A stretch of 9,303 nt of DNA from Alistipes sp. (GTDB lineage: Bacteria; Bacteroidota; Bacteroidia; Bacteroidales; Rikenellaceae), in NCBI GenBank assembly GCA_020026415.1, contig JAHHQL010000028.1, positions 1-9,303 of the forward strand, read 5' to 3'. The translations under genes and the position numbers were made by a program. The notes under the pieces were generated by a model. That model searched no databases. It worked only from the letters and a program-made list of their open reading frames with translations, and was not told the DNA's origin. Below are positions 6,784 to 9,303 of this stretch, piece by piece. Each line of letters begins with the position of its first letter. Positions within the stretch are counted from its first letter, which is position 1.

Positions 6784-8319
6784 ATGATACTTTACGATTC
6801 ACAACTCGATCTGGAAGAGGTCGAACGGATAGTCTTCGGTGAGGAGGAGGTGCGTCTTGCTGACGTTGCCCGAAAACGTATCGCGGACTGCCATCTGTTT
6901 TTGAAAGATTTTGCCTGCGACAAGGTGATCTACGGCATCAATACGGGATTCGGGCCGATGGCTCAGTATCGCGTGTCGGAACAACATTTGCGCGAGTTAC
7001 AATATAATATCATCCGCAGTCATGCCACGGGAGCGGGCGAACCGCTTTCGGATCGGGATGTGCGCGGGGCGATCGTTGCGCGACTGGGTACTCTGGTGCA
7101 GGGTCTGTCGGGCATCCATATTTCGGTTGTTGATCTTCTGATCGAGTTTTTGAACCGCAAGATCTATCCCATGATTCCGCGTCACGGATCGGTCGGAGCA
7201 AGTGGTGATTTGGTGCAATTGGCTCACTTGGCATTGGCACTGATCGGCGAAGGAGAGGTGCACTACAAGGGCGAATGGCGATCGGCGGGCGAGGTCTTGG
7301 CCGAAGAGGGCTTGAAACCGATGTCGGTACATATCCGCGAGGGGTTGTGCATCACCAACGGCACTTCGGTGATGACGGGTATCGGCATGAATAACCTGAT
7401 CCGTTCGCGTCAGTTATTGCGTTGGTCGGAGGTCGCTTCGGCTATGATCAACGAGATCGTGGAGTCGTACGATGATTTCCTCTCGGAGACGATTAATACC
7501 GCTAAACGACATGAAGGTCAGCGTATTATCGCTTCGGACATGAGACGATGGTTGAAGGACAGCCGCAGTCTGCGTGATCGCCAATCGGAACTCTATAACA
7601 GCACACATTCGGACGAGGAGGTCTTCGAACACAAGGTACAGCCGTACTATTCGTTGCGTTGCGTGCCTCAGATTCTGGGCCCCGTGTATGATACGCTCCG
7701 CAACGTGGAGGAGGTGCTTGTCGGCGAACTTAATTCGGCGTGCGACAACCCGATCGTCGATCCCGCCACGCGCAATGTTTATCACGGCGGTAATTTCCAC
7801 GGCGATTACGTGTCGTTCGAGATGGATAAACTCAAGATCGCCATCACGAAACTGACGATGCTCGGTGAGCGTCAGTTGAACTACCTGTTCCACGACCGCA
7901 TCAACGGCATTCTTCCGCCGTTTGTGAATATGGGCGTACTCGGATTGAATTACGGACTTCAGGCTTCGCAGTTTACCGCCACTTCGACCACGGCCGAGTG
8001 TCAGACGCTGTCGATGCCCAACTACATACACAGCATTCCCAACAACAACGACAATCAGGACATCGTGAGCATGGGTACCAACTCGGCACTCATTGCCCGA
8101 ACGGTGATCGAAAACTCCTATCAGGTGATGTCCGTCCTTTTTATGACACTTGTTCAGGCCGCCGACTGCATCGGTGCGGCTGATCGCCTGTCGTCGCGTT
8201 CGCGGGAGATTTACGACGAGATCCGCGCGTTCTTCCCCGCATTTCGAGAGGATACGCCCAAGTATCGGGAGATTCGCGAGATGATCGATTATCTGAAGAA
8301 GGAAAAATTGGAATTATGA
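6784..8319 (+). CDS. MIO-type aromatic amino acid ammonia-lyase (HAL/TAL family), probably tyrosine ammonia-lyase of an aryl-polyene-type cluster
   Basis: The 511 residues match the usual family length of about 500. The Ala-Ser-Gly triad that cyclises into the MIO electrophile is A139-S140-G141, within GSVGASGDL. The catalytic loop tyrosine is Y50 in YGINTGFGP. Other hallmark segments are RSHATGAGEP (78-87), YYSLRCVPQ, ELNSACDNPIV, GNFHGDYVSFEMDK and NNNDNQDIVSMG. The enzyme removes ammonia from an aromatic amino acid to give a trans-arylacrylate. The S79-H80 selectivity pair resembles histidine ammonia-lyases, so sequence alone does not separate His from Tyr. No other hut gene is nearby, and the next two genes are a ketoacyl reductase and synthase. 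Context therefore favours Tyr to 4-coumarate as a polyene starter. Its stop overlaps the next start (ATGA, 8316-8319), indicating translational coupling. Confidence 0.9.
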   Translation: MILYDSQLDLEEVERIVFGEEEVRLADVARKRIADCHLFLKDFACDKVIYGINTGFGPMAQYRVSEQHLRELQYNIIRSHATGAGEPLSDRDVRGAIVARLGTLVQGLSGIHISVVDLLIEFLNRKIYPMIPRHGSVGASGDLVQLAHLALALIGEGEVHYKGEWRSAGEVLAEEGLKPMSVHIREGLCITNGTSVMTGIGMNNLIRSRQLLRWSEVASAMINEIVESYDDFLSETINTAKRHEGQRIIASDMRRWLKDSRSLRDRQSELYNSTHSDEEVFEHKVQPYYSLRCVPQILGPVYDTLRNVEEVLVGELNSACDNPIVDPATRNVYHGGNFHGDYVSFEMDKLKIAITKLTMLGERQLNYLFHDRINGILPPFVNMGVLGLNYGLQASQFTATSTTAECQTLSMPNYIHSIPNNNDNQDIVSMGTNSALIARTVIENSYQVMSVLFMTLVQAADCIGAADRLSSRSREIYDEIRAFFPAFREDTPKYREIREMIDYLKKEKLEL

Positions 8320-9044
8320 CAAGATATGCTTTGGTGACGGGCGGCTCCCGCGGAATAGGACGAGCCGTCTGTGTCAAACTGGTCGAAGCGGGCTATCACG
8401 TGCTGATCAATTACCGTGCGGACGAAGCGGCGGCTGAAGAAACGCTGGCCGAGGTGCGTAAGGTGGGATCGGACGGGGAATTGCTCCGTTTCGATGTGGC
8501 TGATGCCGGGGCGGTTGAAAAGGCTCTGGGCGAATGGACTGCGGCTCATGAAGAGGACTTCATCGAGGTCGTGGTCAATAATGCGGGTTGCCGTAAGGAC
8601 AACCTGATGGTATTTATGCCGACGGAAGATTGGAACATGGTATTGCAGACATCGCTTGGCGGATTTTTCAACGTCACGCGACCCTTGTTGCAACCGATGC
8701 TGACCCATCGTCGCGGCCACGTTGTGAACATCGTGTCGTTGTCGGGTATTAAGGGATTGCCCGGACAGGTCAATTATTCGGCGGCCAAGGGCGGTCTGAT
8801 CGCCGCAACGAAAGCCTTGGCACAGGAGGTCGCCAAACGCGGGGTGACAGTCAATGCCGTGGCTCCGGGATATGTCGAGACCGACATGACCGCCGACCTC
8901 GACCGCAAGACGCTTTCGAAGCAGATTCCCGCGGGTCGTTTCGGACGACCCGACGAGGTGGCCGACTTGGTGGCGTTCCTTGCGTCGGACAAGGCCGCGT
9001 ACATCACGGGTGAAGTGGTTTCAATCAACGGAGGAATATTCTGA
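8316..9044 (+). CDS. FabG-like 3-oxoacyl-[ACP] reductase (SDR family) of the aryl-polyene-type cluster
   Basis: The 242 residues form a classical short-chain dehydrogenase: TGGSRGIG nucleotide-binding loop (8-15), NNAG (88-91), catalytic S141, Y154 and K158 (VSLSG...NYSAAK), and the PGYVETDM segment (184-191). The C-terminus ends TGEVVSINGGIF, typical of FabG. NADPH use is expected from the family and fits R13 in the glycine loop. The RKDNLM segment (93-98) resembles the substrate-side loop of FabG. Reduction of a 3-oxoacyl-ACP intermediate during polyene chain extension is inferred from its position between an ammonia-lyase and a ketoacyl synthase. An oddity is that the usual tetrad asparagine in the T-N-L segment is serine here (S113 in QTSLGG). 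The gene overlaps the lyase by 4 bases and the synthase by 1 base. Confidence 0.9.
   Translation: MTRYALVTGGSRGIGRAVCVKLVEAGYHVLINYRADEAAAEETLAEVRKVGSDGELLRFDVADAGAVEKALGEWTAAHEEDFIEVVVNNAGCRKDNLMVFMPTEDWNMVLQTSLGGFFNVTRPLLQPMLTHRRGHVVNIVSLSGIKGLPGQVNYSAAKGGLIAATKALAQEVAKRGVTVNAVAPGYVETDMTADLDRKTLSKQIPAGRFGRPDEVADLVAFLASDKAAYITGEVVSINGGIF
9030..9034 (+). promoter_or_regulatory. Possible ribosome binding site (GGAGG) for the ketoacyl synthase gene
   Basis: GGAGG lies inside the last codons of the reductase gene, 9 bases before ATG 9044. It is a good match to the anti-Shine-Dalgarno sequence in a window where the other starts lack one. Bacteroidota depend little on such sites and the bases are also constrained by the NGG codons, so it may be chance. 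Confidence 0.3.
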
Positions 9045-9303
9045 TGAACAGACGAGTTGTAATTACGGGAATGGGCATCTATTCCTGCATCGGAGTGGGC
9101 AAGGAAGCCGTCCGTGAATCGCTCTTTGAGGGGCGTTCGGGAATCGGCATTGTCGAAGGCCGCCATGAGTTCGGTTATCGCTCGGCCTTGTCGGGCATCG
9201 TCCCCAAACCCGACCTCAAGGGTAAGTTGGATCGCCGTCACCGCATTTGTCTGGCCGAGGAGGGACAATATGCCTATGTCGCCACGGTCGAAGCGTTGGA
9301 ACA
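9044..9303 (+). CDS. Beta-ketoacyl-[ACP] synthase, FabF/KAS II-like, N-terminal part (cut by window edge)
   Basis: The first 86 codons are present. The chain opens MNRRVVITGMGIYSCIGVG, the signature N-terminal strand and loop of condensing enzymes (RRVVITGxGxxSxxG). It continues ESLFEGRSGIG and FGYRSALSGIV, then DRRHRICLAEEGQYAYVATVEAL, which corresponds to the helix leading toward the dimer core. The active-site Cys and the two His residues lie beyond the window, so whether this is a catalytic KAS or a chain-length-factor-like partner cannot be seen. It starts on the A of the preceding TGA (TGATG), so translation is coupled to the reductase. Carbon-carbon bond formation in polyene extension is the inferred role. 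Confidence 0.88.
   Translation, partial: MNRRVVITGMGIYSCIGVGKEAVRESLFEGRSGIGIVEGRHEFGYRSALSGIVPKPDLKGKLDRRHRICLAEEGQYAYVATVEALE

Noticed and set aside
6784..8319. Annotation of the ammonia-lyase as HutH for histidine degradation.
   Set aside because: No urocanase, imidazolonepropionase or formiminoglutamate enzyme gene is nearby, and the gene is translationally coupled to a ketoacyl reductase.
1..9303. CRISPR arrays, insertion sequences, integrases or attachment sites.
   Set aside because: No direct repeat array, transposase-like translation or paired terminal repeats were seen anywhere in the window.

Overview
The window looks like a chromosomal segment from a member of the Bacteroidota, probably a gut anaerobe; Alistipes or another Rikenellaceae is my best guess from gene content, not a proven assignment. 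The reasons are two exact matches to the Bacteroidota -7 promoter box TAnnTTTG, start codons mostly lacking Shine-Dalgarno sequences, a lipoprotein with an acidic surface-export signature after its lipobox cysteine, FISUMP and DUF4988-like domains, and an aryl-polyene/flexirubin-type ammonia-lyase operon.

Layout. Bases 1-92 appear to be the 3' end of an upstream gene. A large superfamily 1 helicase with a C-terminal Vsr/PD-(D/E)XK-like nuclease domain follows at 111-2873 (+). It ends at a strong bidirectional hairpin (2874-2913) shared with a convergent gene. That gene, 2934-5642 (-), encodes a 902-residue outer-membrane lipoprotein: a lipobox signal peptide, three diverged DUF4988-like repeats, a beta-rich linker and a C-terminal FISUMP domain. 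Its leader on the same strand contains a clear cobalamin (vitamin B12) riboswitch at 5779-5951, starting a few bases after an exact -7 box. Because a convergent gene and terminator lie just downstream, this riboswitch appears to control only the lipoprotein, which makes it a good candidate for a new surface protein of cobalamin capture.

A 222-base divergent region (5968-6189) holds several small hairpins and a 16-base perfect inverted repeat. To its right is a tightly packed rightward operon: a secreted protein of unknown function (6190-6771), a MIO-type aromatic amino acid ammonia-lyase (6784-8319), a FabG-like ketoacyl-ACP reductase (8316-9044) and the start of a FabF-like ketoacyl-ACP synthase (9044 to the window edge). 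Together these look like the beginning of an aryl-polyene or related polyketide pigment cluster. The lyase would deaminate tyrosine to a coumarate-type starter, and the synthase and reductase would extend and reduce the polyene on an acyl carrier protein encoded outside the window.

The most novel-looking point is the B12-riboswitch-controlled lone lipoprotein. The helicase-nuclease (possible defence protein) and the unknown secreted protein leading the pigment operon come next.
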